Shown here: piece by piece, positions 27,041 to 36,133 of the stretch
Layout of the letters: every line of letters starts with the position of its first letter
How positions within the stretch are numbered: the first letter of the stretch is position 1
DNA from: Planococcus sp. SK3692
GTDB taxonomy: Bacteria > Bacillota > Bacilli > Bacillales_A > Planococcaceae
Assembly (NCBI RefSeq): GCF_028890485.2
Contig: NZ_JARCHV010000002.1
Location: 744,001 to 808,000, forward strand
Length of the DNA: 64,000 bases
Reading direction: 5' to 3'
Translations under genes and position numbers: made by a program
Notes under the pieces: generated by a model
Databases searched by the model: none
Seen by the model: the letters and a program-made list of their open reading frames with translations, nothing else
What the model was told of the DNA's origin: nothing

Positions 27041-27211
27041 ATGACTGCGATTGTAAAAGAAGAAATGACAATGGAGATCCCGAACAAAACCTATTTGCAA
27101 ACTTATAAGGAATATATTGACGGCTATAAACAGTACAAGCTGGAGAAGCTGGCACCACAATGGCATGTGCCGGTGGATCGTAAGGTGATAAAAGTGAAGA
27201 GTGGATCCTAA
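27041..27211 (+). CDS. Small protein, 56 residues
   Basis: A short gene with a strong GAGGAGG site 7 bp before ATG 27041. The product is charged and Tyr/Lys-rich (TYKEYIDGYKQYKLEKL), probably helical and soluble; no family recognised. It ends 3 bp before a repeat doublet, followed by a terminator, the same 3' arrangement as other genes here, which supports it being a real transcription unit. Confidence 0.55.
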   Translation: MTAIVKEEMTMEIPNKTYLQTYKEYIDGYKQYKLEKLAPQWHVPVDRKVIKVKSGS

Positions 27212-27214
27212 GCT

Positions 27215-27300
27215 GTCCCTGTGCATCACACAATTCCCGCGAGAAGATTGGCGTTGCAGTAGGATTCTGCTGCTTGAGTGTCCCTGTGCGCCACACAATT
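27215..27300 (+). repeat. TCCCTGTGCA repeat doublet, 65-bp spacing
   Basis: Copies at 27215 and 27280 (GCGCC variant), starting 3 bp after the stop of the 56-codon gene and ending 8 bp before a terminator. Confidence 0.92.
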
Positions 27301-27308
27301 CAATCGTC

Positions 27309-27346
27309 AAAAAGCCGTGAACTCATTGGAGTTCACGGCTTTTTTC
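27309..27346. terminator. Bidirectional terminator before ptsI 3' end
   Basis: Perfect 16-bp stem AAAAAGCCGTGAACTC with ATTG loop, flanked by A and T tracts; serves the small + gene and the converging ptsI. Confidence 0.88.
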
Positions 27347-27350
27347 TGCA

Positions 27351-29057
27351 TTATAGCTTGTTTACGTAATCTTCAACTTCCTGGGAAGTCGCGAGGCCCA
27401 AGATATGCTCGACATGCCCTTCCATATCCGCTTTCGACAGGCGGCTCAGCTGGGAGCGGGCTTTTAGGATGGACGAAGCGCTCATCGAGAATTCGTCCAG
27501 GCCGAGGCCGAGGAGAATCGGGATGGCGATTTCGTCGCCGGCCATTTCGCCGCACATGCCGGTCCATTTGCCTTCTTTGTGGGACGCGTCGATGACGGTC
27601 TTCACGAGGCGCAGGATGGCTGGGTTATACGGCTGGTAGAGATATGAGACGGATTCGTTCATACGGTCGGCGGCCATTGTGTATTGGATTAAATCGTTCG
27701 TGCCGATGGAGAAGAAGTCGACTTCTTTGGCGAAAGTGTCTGCCATGACGGCAGTCGACGGAATTTCTACCATGATGCCGACTTCAATCGAATCGCTGAC
27801 TTCGACGCCTTCTGCTTCGAGTTTCGCTTTTTCTTCCAATAGAAGAGCTTTCGCTTCGCGGAACTCATCGAGCGTCGCGATCATCGGGAACATGATCTTG
27901 AGATTCCCGTGGACGCTTGCACGAAGAAGTGCGCGCAGCTGCGTGCGGAACATGTCAGGCATCTCGAGGCATAGGCGAATCGCGCGGAGGCCGAGAAACG
28001 GGTTGAGTTCTTTCGGCAATTTCAAGTACGACAATTCCTTGTCGCCGCCGATGTCGAGCGTGCGCACGACGGTCGGTTTGCCTTCCATGCCTTTTAGGAC
28101 AGCCGAGTAAGCATCGAATTGTTCTTGTTCGGTCGGGAAGTTGTCACGGCCCATGTACAGGAATTCGGTGCGGTACAAGCCGATCGCTTCGCCGCCGTTT
28201 TCAAGAACGCCGGTGAGGTCTTTCGGTGTGCCGATGTTCGCGCCAAGTTCGACTGCCACGCCGTCTTTTGTGACGGTCGCTTCATTCTTCAACTTGGCCC
28301 ATTCGGCTTTCTGGCCGGCGAACGCCGTTTGTTTTTCTTTGTATTCGGCAAGCGTCGCTTCGTCCGGGTCGAGAAGGATTTCGCCTTCCAGGCCATCGAT
28401 AATGACGATCGTGCCGTTCTGGATAGAACTCATCGCTGATTTCGCGCCGACGACTGCAGGGATTTCCAAAGTGCGTGCGAGGATCGCGGAGTGGGATGTG
28501 CGCCCACCGATATCAGTGATGAACCCTTTGATGTATTGCGGGTTTAATTGCACCGTATCGGATGGCGTCAAATCTTCTGCGATGATGACGACTTCGTCAG
28601 TGATGAGGCTCGGGTTTTGGATCTTGACGCCAAGCAAATGGGCGAGCACGCGTTTCGTGACGTCGCGTACATCGGCGGCGCGTTCTTTCATGTATTCATT
28701 GTCCATCGCTTCGAACATGTCGACAAACATCGTAGACGTTTCGTGAAGCGCGAATTCAGCGTTGACGTTGTCGGTTTTGATCTTGTCAGTGATTGGCCCG
28801 ATGAGTTCCGGGTCTTGCAAGACAAGCAAGTGCGCGCCGAAAATATCCGCTTCTTTTTCGCTGATTTGTTCTGCAGTGCGTTTTTTGATCACTTCGAGTT
28901 CAGCGATGGATTCATCCACTGCTGAGCCGAAGCGTTCGATCTCCGCCTGTGGATCTGCCACGTTTTTCTTGTCGACTGTCAGATCCGGATGTTCCAGGCG
29001 GAAGGCCTTGGCGATAGCGATGCCGTTAGACGCTGCGATTCCGGAGAGGCGACTCAT
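27351..29057 (-). CDS. ptsI: PTS enzyme I (phosphoenolpyruvate-protein phosphotransferase)
   Basis: 568 residues, the usual EI length. It takes phosphate from phosphoenolpyruvate onto a histidine in [12 protein letters not shown] (near 189) and passes it to HPr. The PEP-binding C-terminal barrel shows [38 protein letters not shown] and the catalytic cysteine motif GMCGEMAGD. Its ATG overlaps the ptsH stop codon (ATGA), so the two are translated together. It is next to the mannitol PTS genes but on the opposite strand, feeding them and MtlR with phosphate through HPr. Confidence 0.98.
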   Translation of the reverse strand: MSRLSGIAASNGIAIAKAFRLEHPDLTVDKKNVADPQAEIERFGSAVDESIAELEVIKKRTAEQISEKEADIFGAHLLVLQDPELIGPITDKIKTDNVNAEFALHETSTMFVDMFEAMDNEYMKERAADVRDVTKRVLAHLLGVKIQNPSLITDEVVIIAEDLTPSDTVQLNPQYIKGFITDIGGRTSHSAILARTLEIPAVVGAKSAMSSIQNGTIVIIDGLEGEILLDPDEATLAEYKEKQTAFAGQKAEWAKLKNEATVTKDGVAVELGANIGTPKDLTGVLENGGEAIGLYRTEFLYMGRDNFPTEQEQFDAYSAVLKGMEGKPTVVRTLDIGGDKELSYLKLPKELNPFLGLRAIRLCLEMPDMFRTQLRALLRASVHGNLKIMFPMIATLDEFREAKALLLEEKAKLEAEGVEVSDSIEVGIMVEIPSTAVMADTFAKEVDFFSIGTNDLIQYTMAADRMNESVSYLYQPYNPAILRLVKTVIDASHKEGKWTGMCGEMAGDEIAIPILLGLGLDEFSMSASSILKARSQLSRLSKADMEGHVEHILGLATSQEVEDYVNKL

Positions 29058-29323
29058 GCGTTCGAGATTCCTTGCTCTTGGAGTACGCGTTCGATTGTTT
29101 CCATTGCTTCCGCTTCGTCAGCGCCGTCAGCAGCGATCTGGACTTGTGAACCGGAAGGAACGCCAAGTGACATAACGCCGAGGATGGATTTCAAGTTTAC
29201 TTTTTTGTCTTTGAATTCCATCGTGATGTCCGATTGGAATTTAGATAACGAACCTACAAGTGCTGAAGCTGGACGTGCGTGCATACCTGCTGGATCTGTG
29301 ATTGTGAATGTTTTTTCTACCAT
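29054..29323 (-). CDS. ptsH: Phosphocarrier protein HPr
   Basis: 89 residues. His15 in [10 protein letters not shown] is the phosphoryl acceptor from enzyme I; Ser46 in [13 protein letters not shown] is the HPr-kinase site that makes HPr(Ser-P), the co-repressor of CcpA in Firmicutes. Both are present, so carbon catabolite repression through cre boxes, several of which are visible in this window, is expected to operate. The ATG at 29323 (MVEKTF) has AAGGAGGA upstream; an in-frame earlier start has no ribosome site. First gene of the ptsHI operon. Confidence 0.97.
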   Translation of the reverse strand: MVEKTFTITDPAGMHARPASALVGSLSKFQSDITMEFKDKKVNLKSILGVMSLGVPSGSQVQIAADGADEAEAMETIERVLQEQGISNA

Positions 29324-29459
29324 GAATAATTCCTCCTTGAGTGGTTGAGTTGTAAGCGAATTCACCCCTCATTATGACAGTTTCTGCGCAAATTGCATAG
29401 CGGGGTGCCGTGCGGAGGTGGGAACAAAAACGACAGGCTTGTCGGGGGAGCGGCGACAT

Positions 29460-29545
29460 GTCCCTGTGCACGGCACAATTTGGGGCGTGGAAACCGTGCC
29501 ACGGCGGGATTTTGGTGTCGTTTTGTCCCTGTGCATGACACAATT
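29460..29545 (+). repeat. TCCCTGTGCA repeat doublet, 65-bp spacing
   Basis: Copies at 29460 (CGGCACAATT variant) and 29525, in the divergent ptsH-mtlA region. Confidence 0.9.
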
Positions 29546-29574
29546 CTAGGGCTTGTTGACTGTTTTTTTTGTGT

Positions 29575-29660
29575 GTCCCTGTGCATCACACAATTTGGCT
29601 TGTGAGATTCGCACCGCAGTGGGATTTTAGTGTTCGTTTGTCCCTGTGCACCACTCAATT
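29575..29660 (+). repeat. TCCCTGTGCA repeat doublet, 65-bp spacing
   Basis: Copies at 29575 and 29640 (CCACTCAATT variant), 29 bp after the previous doublet, giving a four-copy cluster between ptsH and mtlA. Outside these doublets the 478-bp gap holds only the two promoter regions. Confidence 0.9.
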
Positions 29661-29715
29661 TACGGCAACGACAGCCTTGTCCGGACAGCGGCGACAAAGT
29701 TGGTTTTTCATTGCA

Positions 29716-29745
29716 TTGAATACGCTTACAAAATGAGCGTATAAT
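29716..29745 (+). promoter_or_regulatory. mtlA promoter overlapping a cre-like site
   Basis: -35 TTGAAT (29716), 18-bp spacer, -10 TATAAT (29740-29745). TGAATACGCTTACA at 29717-29730 matches the cre consensus at 13 of 14 positions and covers the -35, so CcpA should repress directly. Confidence 0.65.
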
Positions 29746-29801
29746 CTGAATTAACAAACAAAGCACAAGGGCAAGAGCCCAAAAGAAGGAGGATGAAAGG
29801 A

Positions 29802-31754
29802 ATGGCACAAGAACGTTCGAGCGTCAAAGTGAAAGTCCAGAAGTTCGGGAACTTCCTCAGTTCGATGGTCATGCCGAATATTGGCGCGTTTATCGCCTGG
29901 GGTCTCATCACGGCATTATTTATTCCAACAGGTTTTTTCCCGAACGAGAATTTCGCGTCACTAGTTGGCCCGATGATTACGTATTTGCTTCCGCTCTTGA
30001 TCGGTTATACGGGTGGTAAGCTCGTCCACGACCAGCGAGGCGGCGTCGTCGGTGCGATTGCGACGATGGGGGTTATCGTCGGTGCTCCGGATACGCCGAT
30101 GTTCCTCGGCGCGATGATCATGGGTCCGCTTGCGGCTTGGGTCATCAAACAGTTTGACCGTTTGATCGAAGGCAAGATCCGCTCCGGTTTTGAGATGCTG
30201 GTCAATAACTTCTCAGCCGGTATTCTCGGCGGGGCATTGGCGATCTTCGCTTATCTCGGCATCGGGCCGGCCGTCAGCGCGTTGACGCAAGTATTGGTCG
30301 CAGGCGTTGACTGGCTGCTTGAAACAGGTTTGCTTCCATTAACAAGCATTTTGATCGAACCGGGGAAAATTTTATTCCTAAATAACGCCATCAACCACGG
30401 CATCTTGACGCCGCTTGGGCTTGAGCAAGTCCAGCAGGCAGGCCGTTCGGTTCTCTTCTTACTTGAAGCGAACCCGGGACCTGGTCTTGGCGTGTTGCTC
30501 GCGTTCATGTTCTTCGGAAAAGGCATCGCGAAGCAATCGGCACCAGGGGCCGTCATTATCCACTTCTTCGGCGGGATCCACGAGATTTACTTCCCTTACG
30601 TATTAATGAAACCGATGCTTTTGTTGTCCGTTATCCTCGGCGGCATGAGCGGCGTGTTCACACTGGTCTTGATGGGCGGCGGCTTGATGGCTCCTGCATC
30701 ACCAGGCAGTATCTTCGCGATTGCCGCGGTCACACCGCCTGAAGGCATGGCGTATGTCGCGAACTTCACGGCGATCTTGGTCGCAGCGACGGTATCGTTC
30801 TTAATTTCAGCGGTCATCTTGAAGCGCAGCAAAGATACAGAGACAGATGAAGACGTTGAAGCTGCAACGAAACGCATGGAAGAAATGAAAGGCAAGAAGA
30901 GCTCGGTTGCCGGCGCACTTGGCGCTAGCGCTGGAGCTGCTGGAGTTGCAGGAACCGCTTCTGGATTCGGCAAATTCCCCGACGATGTCCAAAAGATTGT
31001 CTTTGCATGCGACGCTGGAATGGGATCGAGTGCGATGGGTGCCTCGCTGTTGAGTAAGAAAGTAAAAGAAGCAGGCATGCACATCAAAGTGACCAATAGC
31101 GCGATTTCATCGATCCCTGCTGATTCGCAAATCATCATCACACAGGATAAATTGACGCCGCGTGCAAAAGATAAACGCCCGGATGCGTACCATATCTCAG
31201 TCGATAACTTCCTGTCGAGCCCGGAATACGACCGCTTGATCGAGCGCATGAAGCATGGCGTGACAGAAGAGCAGAGTGAACTGGTCGACGATAGCGAAGC
31301 GAACGCGGCGACTGGTAATGAAGGTGATGCTCCACTACTGACGGAAGACAATATTTTCATCAATAAACGCTTCCGCAATAAAGAAGAAGCGATCCGCTTC
31401 GCAGGCGATGCCCTCGTGAAAGCTGGCTACGTCGAACCGTCGTACGTCGATGAAATGCTCAAACGTGAAGAAATCACTACGACGTACATGGGCAATGATG
31501 TCGCGATTCCGCACGGCACCGAAGAAGCGAAAAAAGCGGTCATCAAATCCGGCTTCACGGTTGTCCAAGTGCCGGATGGCGTGGACTTTGACGGGGAGAA
31601 AGCGAAGTTGATTTTCGCCATCGCTGGCAAAGACGGCACGCACCTGGAGATCTTATCAGGCATCGCAGTCATCTGCGCAGAGCAGTCGAACGTTGACGAA
31701 CTTGTCGCAGCGAAATCTTCTAAAGAACTGCTCGACATCTTGAACAGCAAATAA
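29802..31754 (+). CDS. mtlA: Mannitol-specific PTS enzyme IICBA
   Basis: 650 residues carrying all three mannitol PTS domains in one chain: membrane IIC (1-345, with the GGIHEIYFPYVLM signature near 250), a linker, IIB with phosphorylated Cys403 in CDAGMGSSAMG, and IIA with His571 in AIPHGT. It imports mannitol and delivers mannitol-1-phosphate. In Bacillus subtilis IIA is a separate protein (MtlF); here it is fused, as in E. coli. The alanine-rich linker between IIC and IIB (ASAGAAGVAGTAS) is long. ATG 29802 has AAGGAGG 9 bp upstream; ATG 29793 abuts that site and is rejected. mtlR and mtlD follow. Confidence 0.97.
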   Translation: MAQERSSVKVKVQKFGNFLSSMVMPNIGAFIAWGLITALFIPTGFFPNENFASLVGPMITYLLPLLIGYTGGKLVHDQRGGVVGAIATMGVIVGAPDTPMFLGAMIMGPLAAWVIKQFDRLIEGKIRSGFEMLVNNFSAGILGGALAIFAYLGIGPAVSALTQVLVAGVDWLLETGLLPLTSILIEPGKILFLNNAINHGILTPLGLEQVQQAGRSVLFLLEANPGPGLGVLLAFMFFGKGIAKQSAPGAVIIHFFGGIHEIYFPYVLMKPMLLLSVILGGMSGVFTLVLMGGGLMAPASPGSIFAIAAVTPPEGMAYVANFTAILVAATVSFLISAVILKRSKDTETDEDVEAATKRMEEMKGKKSSVAGALGASAGAAGVAGTASGFGKFPDDVQKIVFACDAGMGSSAMGASLLSKKVKEAGMHIKVTNSAISSIPADSQIIITQDKLTPRAKDKRPDAYHISVDNFLSSPEYDRLIERMKHGVTEEQSELVDDSEANAATGNEGDAPLLTEDNIFINKRFRNKEEAIRFAGDALVKAGYVEPSYVDEMLKREEITTTYMGNDVAIPHGTEEAKKAVIKSGFTVVQVPDGVDFDGEKAKLIFAIAGKDGTHLEILSGIAVICAEQSNVDELVAAKSSKELLDILNSK

Positions 31755-31765
31755 TCAACATCACG

Positions 31766-31792
31766 AAAAGGCAGGGGAAATCCTGCCTTTTT
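31766..31792 (+). terminator. mtlA terminator
   Basis: Stem AAAAGGCAGG / CCTGCCTTTTT with a short loop, 12 bp after the mtlA stop. mtlR therefore probably has its own promoter. Confidence 0.8.
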
Positions 31793-31837
31793 GTGCTATT
31801 TCTTTGGTTTATTCCAGCTGGAGATAGTAATTGAGAG

Positions 31838-31960
31838 TGGAGAAATCGCTTCAGGCGGACGCTTTAGGTCAGCAGGATGCGGGTCATGCAGCTGATGCGA
31901 CAGGACGTCGCGCTTTCAGCTGCCCGTGACTTCAGTAGGAATCACTGATAGAAATAGCAC
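31838..31960. repeat. Degenerate copy of a ~105-bp GC-rich Bacillales-type repeat
   Basis: Begins cttcaggcggacgcttt like the next element but diverges inside; noncoding. Confidence 0.4.
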
Positions 31961-31980
31961 AAGACAGTGGGGAAATAAAT

Positions 31981-32095
31981 AGCTCCAGGCGGACGCTTTC
32001 CGCGGGCATGGCCTCAGCCGCTTCCCTCGCTTTGCTCAGTCCAGGGTCTTCGCCTCATGCTATTCCCGCTGGAGTCGCCGCCTTCCGCTCTTTCA
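31981..32095 (+). repeat. ~105-bp GC-rich interspersed repeat
   Basis: Starts gctccaggcggacgctttcc and ends ggagtcgccgccttccgctc, with gcgggc and ttcccgc in between, so the ends are near mirror-complementary. I recognise this style of noncoding repeat from other Bacillales genomes. Confidence 0.6.
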
Positions 32096-32309
32096 TTGCA
32101 GTGTGAAGAATAAGCAGGCTAAACCTAATAAGGTAAAAGAGGGGAATTAGCTGTTTTGCGGAATGTGCTTAGTAGTGAGAAACTGTATATAGGATAGATA
32201 AAGAAATTGATGAGCTTCTACGACTATATTGAGTAAGTTGGTAATATCAAAAGCTAGTTGGCCTAGTAGTAATTAACCTTATTGAAATACCGTATATAAC
32301 CATTGATAT

Positions 32310-32420
32310 GGAGCAAAACCACGAAGACTCCCGCGGGAAAGCGAGACAGCCGAGACCCCGCAAGACGCGAAGCGACTGAGGAGGCTTGGCGCTCGCCCGC
32401 AGGAAAGCGTAGTGGTTTTG
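32310..32420 (-). repeat. ~105-bp GC-rich repeat, inverted orientation
   Basis: Reverse complement reads ccactacgctttcctgcggg to cccgcgggagtcttcgtgg, same family as the element at 31981 but inverted. The 35-bp sequence ttttgcggaat..agtagtgaraWactgt flanks it (32416-32450) and recurs at 32152-32187, so the two elements bracket a partly duplicated stretch. The rest of the 750-bp mtlA-mtlR gap shows nothing else. Confidence 0.55.
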
Positions 32421-32505
32421 CGGAATATCTTCAGTAGTGAAATACTGTTATTGAAAACTTGTATGTTCTTCATCAACGAAAGGTGACAAGGGAGTAGGTG
32501 AGTGG

Positions 32506-34581
32506 ATGTTTGTCACGGTTAGGGAAAAGTCGATTATTGAGCTGGTGACGCGCATGTCGGCGAAGCATACGGTCAATTCCTTGGCGACGTATCTCGATGT
32601 CAGCGCGCGGACGATTCAGCGTGATTTGAAGTCAGTGGATAAGTTATTGGAAGGATTTGGCCTGGCGATGAAGCGCAATGGGGCAGATGCGCTGTTTATT
32701 GATGGCAATAACGAGAAAATCTACCGCTTGATGCAGAAGCTTGCAGCGTCGAGTGCACCGGAAGCGACGCCTGAGGAGAAAAAGCTGCGTTTGTTGATCA
32801 TTTTAATGGAAGAAGGCGCGTTCTTTAAGAAGCAGGTGCTGTCGAATCAGCTCGGCATTAGCACGACAACGCTGACGTCTTATTTGGATGAGCTCGCCAA
32901 TTGGCTACGCAAATTCTCGGTCACTTTGTCGAGGCAGCGCGGCGTCGGCGTGGAAGTGGCAGGGGAAGAAGCGCATAAACGCCATGCCCTGGCGGCGTAT
33001 TTCCTCATTCATTTCTACGAAGAGCTTATTGAAAGCTTGTATTATTTGCAGCAAGGAAAGACCCAGGACGAAAAAGTGCTCGGCTATTTCCATCCGGACT
33101 ATCTCGCTTCGGCGAATAAATTAGTCGGCGAGCATATCAGCGATGAACAGATCCGCTTGGCGGACAGCGATTATACGGGATTGGTCGTGCATTTGGCATT
33201 GGCGCTGCAGCGCACCGAGAAAGGCTTGTTGCTGGAGAAGGATCAGGCGGCAGGCGAGCGAAACGGCGAGTACCACATGATCGAAGCGATTTGTGCCGAT
33301 TTGCGGGAGCGGTTCGACGTCGAGTTGACCGAGCGCGATATCGAGTTTCTCGCGGTCGTCTTGAAGGGCTCGAAAATCCAGGCGTCAAATGTGCTGTATT
33401 ACGACAGCGTGCTGCTCGGGAAACTCGTCAAGAACATGATCCGCGATGTGTCGGGGCAGCTCGGCGTTGATTTGACGAAGGATTTTTCCTTGTACCAAGG
33501 CTTGCTGGCGCATATGGAGCCACTCATTTTCCGGCTCAAGCAAAAGCTCGAATCGTTCAATCCATTGACCGATGAAATCAAGAAAAAATACCCGATGCTG
33601 TTTCTCGCGGTCAAGCAGACTTTGGAAACGGAGTTTGACGACCTCGAGTTCTCGGCGGACGAAGTGGCGTTTATCGTGCTTCATTTTGGCTCGGCCTTAT
33701 TGATGAATGAAGAGCGTGTGCAGATCGACGCAGTCGTCGTGTGCCCGACCGGCATTGGGACGTCGAAAATGCTGGCGAGCCGCATTCAAAAAGAGCTGCC
33801 GGAAATCGATACGGTGAAAATTTTGTCGATCCACGATTTCGAACACGCGAATTTCCAGGACTACGATCTCGTCATCTCGACGATCCGCTTGCCGGTGACC
33901 GATGTGGATTATTTGATGGTCAGTCCGTTATTGAACGAACAGGACATCAGCCATATCGAGAATTACTTGCAGCACAATATCCAGAAAGTGACCCGCAATA
34001 AGCAGTATTTGCCGTCGGACGATATGGCGGAGGCGGGCAGGAAACATCGGCCGAATCTCCGGCGTTTGCTGGAGGACATCAAGCAAGTACAGACCGGCAT
34101 GGAAGCGATACTCGAGCATTTTGGGGTCGTCAATATGCGCGGTGTTGATTATTGGCAGGTGCTCTCGGACGTGTTGTACCGGATGGAATCGGACGGTTTG
34201 CTGAACGCGGCGAGCACTTTGCGACAATTACAAGACCGCGAAACCAAAGGCGGCCTCGGCATTCCGGGCACCAATATGGCGTTGTTTCATTGCCGCGACG
34301 AGTCGGTAAATCAGCTGTTGTTCCAAGTGGTGCATTTGGATACACCGAGTGCCGTTAAGGGCATGGACGGGCGAGATGTGCACATGACGAATTTGTTGTT
34401 GATGCTGACGCCGGTGGAATTAAGTGCGCGCGAACAGGAAATCATGAGTTTGATTAGTTCGAGTTTGATCGAAAGCGAAGCGGCGATGATGATTTTTTCG
34501 TCGTCGAATGAAGGCGTCATCCGCGGCAAGCTGGAAGAGTTGTTTTACGAATACTTACAAAATAATTTGATGAAGGAATGA
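32506..34581 (+). CDS. mtlR: Mannitol operon transcriptional activator MtlR
   Basis: 691 residues with the full MtlR layout: N-terminal HTH (SVNSLATYLDVSARTIQRDLK; about 15-45) plus a second HTH (KQVLSNQLGISTTTLTSYLDEL near 115), two PRD domains (about 180-390), an IIB-gat-like domain with Cys in VVCPTGIGTSKML (near 413) and a IIA-mtl-like domain with His in MALFHCRDESV (near 590). Phosphorylation of PRD, IIB and IIA residues by HPr and MtlA tunes its activity. It activates the mtl promoter when mannitol is transported. RBS GGGAG before ATG 32506. The gene sits between mtlA and mtlD, overlapping the mtlD translation region. Confidence 0.95.
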   Translation: MFVTVREKSIIELVTRMSAKHTVNSLATYLDVSARTIQRDLKSVDKLLEGFGLAMKRNGADALFIDGNNEKIYRLMQKLAASSAPEATPEEKKLRLLIILMEEGAFFKKQVLSNQLGISTTTLTSYLDELANWLRKFSVTLSRQRGVGVEVAGEEAHKRHALAAYFLIHFYEELIESLYYLQQGKTQDEKVLGYFHPDYLASANKLVGEHISDEQIRLADSDYTGLVVHLALALQRTEKGLLLEKDQAAGERNGEYHMIEAICADLRERFDVELTERDIEFLAVVLKGSKIQASNVLYYDSVLLGKLVKNMIRDVSGQLGVDLTKDFSLYQGLLAHMEPLIFRLKQKLESFNPLTDEIKKKYPMLFLAVKQTLETEFDDLEFSADEVAFIVLHFGSALLMNEERVQIDAVVVCPTGIGTSKMLASRIQKELPEIDTVKILSIHDFEHANFQDYDLVISTIRLPVTDVDYLMVSPLLNEQDISHIENYLQHNIQKVTRNKQYLPSDDMAEAGRKHRPNLRRLLEDIKQVQTGMEAILEHFGVVNMRGVDYWQVLSDVLYRMESDGLLNAASTLRQLQDRETKGGLGIPGTNMALFHCRDESVNQLLFQVVHLDTPSAVKGMDGRDVHMTNLLLMLTPVELSAREQEIMSLISSSLIESEAAMMIFSSSNEGVIRGKLEELFYEYLQNNLMKE

Positions 34582-34586
34582 TTCTA

Positions 34587-35792
34587 ATGAAACAAGCGAT
34601 CCATTTTGGGGCAGGCAATATCGGCAGAGGGTTTATCGGGGCGTTGTTCTCGGAATCCGGTTATCACGTGAGTTTCGTCGATGTGGCAGAACAAGTCATC
34701 GACGGATTGAACGAACAAGGGCAGTACCGCGTGAATATGGCGCAAGAGACGGAAGAAAGCGTTTTGGTGGAGAACGTGTCGGGCATCAATAATATGAAAG
34801 ATGAAGAGGCGGTCATCGCGAAGATCATGGAAGCGACGTATTTGACGACGGCGATCGGGCCGAATATCTTGCCGCGCATTGCGCCTTTGATTGCTAAGGG
34901 AATAGAAGCGCGCGTCAAAGGGAATTTAGCGACAGGACCGGATTTGGTGCCGGCGTCTGATTTGGATGTGGCGTCCGACCTGAGTGCAGGTTCGGAAAAA
35001 TTATACATCATTGCCTGTGAAAACCAGATCGGCGCGACCGATATTTTGAAAGGCCATATTTTGAGTCATTTGAGCGACGAAGCGAAAGCGGATCTCGCGG
35101 GCAAGGTGTATTTCTTTAATTCGGCGGTCGACCGCATTGTGCCGATCCAGGAAGGCCATTCGCTCGATGTGTTGGTCGAGCCGTATTACGAATGGGTCGT
35201 CGAGACGACAGAAGACATTCCGCACGTGTCTGGCATGACGATCGTCGAAGACTTGGCGCCGTTCATTGAGCGTAAGCTGTTCACGGTCAATACGGGGCAT
35301 GCGGTCATCGCCTATTACGGGTATTTGTCGGGCAAGACGACGATCGATGAAACTTTGGCGGACCCAGAAATCGAACAAGAAGTGCGGGAAACCTTGAAAG
35401 AGACGGGTGCGTATCTCGTGAAACAATACGGCCTGGACGAACAAGAGCATCTCGCATATATCGACAAGAACATCGAGCGCTTCAAGAACGCTTATTTGAA
35501 CGACGGCGTCACACGCGTCGGCCGCGCGCCGATCCGCAAGCTCGGGCCGGAAGACCGCCTCGTGCGCCCGGCTGTGCAAGCGCAAAAAGCGGGACTGCCG
35601 TATGCGCATCTCGCAAAAGCGATCGCGGCAGCGCTGCTGTTCGATTACGCGGAAGACGAAGAAGCGATGAAAATCCAGGACATGATCGCACAAGGCGGGC
35701 CGGAGCTCGTGTTGACAGAAGTCAGCGGGCTTGAAGCCGATAGCGAGCTGGCGAAAGAAGTTGTGCGCCAGTATGAGGCATTGAAAAAGTAG
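34587..35792 (+). CDS. mtlD: Mannitol-1-phosphate 5-dehydrogenase
   Basis: 401 residues. It oxidises mannitol-1-phosphate to fructose-6-phosphate with NAD+. HFGAGNIGRGFIG at the N-terminus is the NAD-binding Rossmann loop, and the catalytic region includes NSAVDRIVP and KLFTVNTGHA with the conserved Lys/Asn/His set of the polyol-specific long-chain dehydrogenase family. A 12-residue insert-like segment around 125-140 (GPDLVPASDLDVASDLS) is Asp/Ser-rich. ATG 34587 has AAGGAA 9 bp upstream and lies 5 bp after the mtlR stop; the overlapping ATG 34578 is less likely. Last gene of the mannitol set. Confidence 0.95.
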   Translation: MKQAIHFGAGNIGRGFIGALFSESGYHVSFVDVAEQVIDGLNEQGQYRVNMAQETEESVLVENVSGINNMKDEEAVIAKIMEATYLTTAIGPNILPRIAPLIAKGIEARVKGNLATGPDLVPASDLDVASDLSAGSEKLYIIACENQIGATDILKGHILSHLSDEAKADLAGKVYFFNSAVDRIVPIQEGHSLDVLVEPYYEWVVETTEDIPHVSGMTIVEDLAPFIERKLFTVNTGHAVIAYYGYLSGKTTIDETLADPEIEQEVRETLKETGAYLVKQYGLDEQEHLAYIDKNIERFKNAYLNDGVTRVGRAPIRKLGPEDRLVRPAVQAQKAGLPYAHLAKAIAAALLFDYAEDEEAMKIQDMIAQGGPELVLTEVSGLEADSELAKEVVRQYEALKK

Positions 35793-35797
35793 GTACT

Positions 35798-35905
35798 GTC
35801 CCTGTGCACCACACAATTCCAACCGCATCCCAGTCGCCAAAACGGCGCCGGGATGCGGTTTTTGTGTTGCGGGTTGTGGTTGGCGTCCCTGTGCATGACA
35901 CAATT
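35798..35905 (+). repeat. TCCCTGTGCA repeat doublet, 87-bp spacing with terminator inside
   Basis: Copies at 35798 and 35885. The first starts 5 bp after the mtlD stop; an AACCGCATCC-type terminator hairpin sits between the copies, which explains the longer spacing. Confidence 0.9.
35821..35863 (+). terminator. mtlRD terminator
   Basis: AACCGCATCCC / GGGATGCGGTT stem with an inner CGCC-aaaa-CGGCG hairpin, then TTTTT. Confidence 0.85.
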
Positions 35906-35927
35906 TCGATGGGGATTATTCTTGCGT

Positions 35928-36013
35928 GTCCCTGTGCATCACACAATTTGACGATTAGAAACCCTGTCGCAGCGGCATTTGACTGTCCGTACGTCCCTGT
36001 GCGCCACACGATT
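35928..36013 (+). repeat. TCCCTGTGCA repeat doublet, 65-bp spacing
   Basis: Copies at 35928 and 35993 (GCGCCACACGATT variant), upstream of hxlA. Confidence 0.9.
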
Positions 36014-36062
36014 CACCACACCGACGGTATACTTTTTGTCAGTATGTGATATTAAAGTGCGT

Positions 36063-36100
36063 ACTTTCCAAGACACATGCTAGGACTTACACTTGGGAAG
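36063..36100. promoter_or_regulatory. Inverted repeat upstream of hxlA
   Basis: CTTTCCAAG (36063) and CTTGGGAAG (36092) are inverted with one mismatch, 34-70 bp before the hxlA start. A candidate HxlR site, but I cannot match it to a known one. Confidence 0.35.
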
Positions 36101-36133
36101 CATCAAAATACGCATACGAGGAGATACACATAG

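Noticed and set aside
28141-28746. Long plus-strand open frames across ptsI (28119-28439, 28141-28746, 28548-28925)
   Set aside because: They are antisense shadows of ptsI, whose catalytic motifs are clear; the shadow products are low-complexity and have no ribosome sites.
30596-31378. 260-codon minus-strand frame inside mtlA
   Set aside because: Antisense shadow; mtlA IIB and IIA motifs are intact on the other strand.
35001-35903. 300-codon minus-strand frame over mtlD
   Set aside because: Antisense shadow that even runs through a repeat doublet and terminator.
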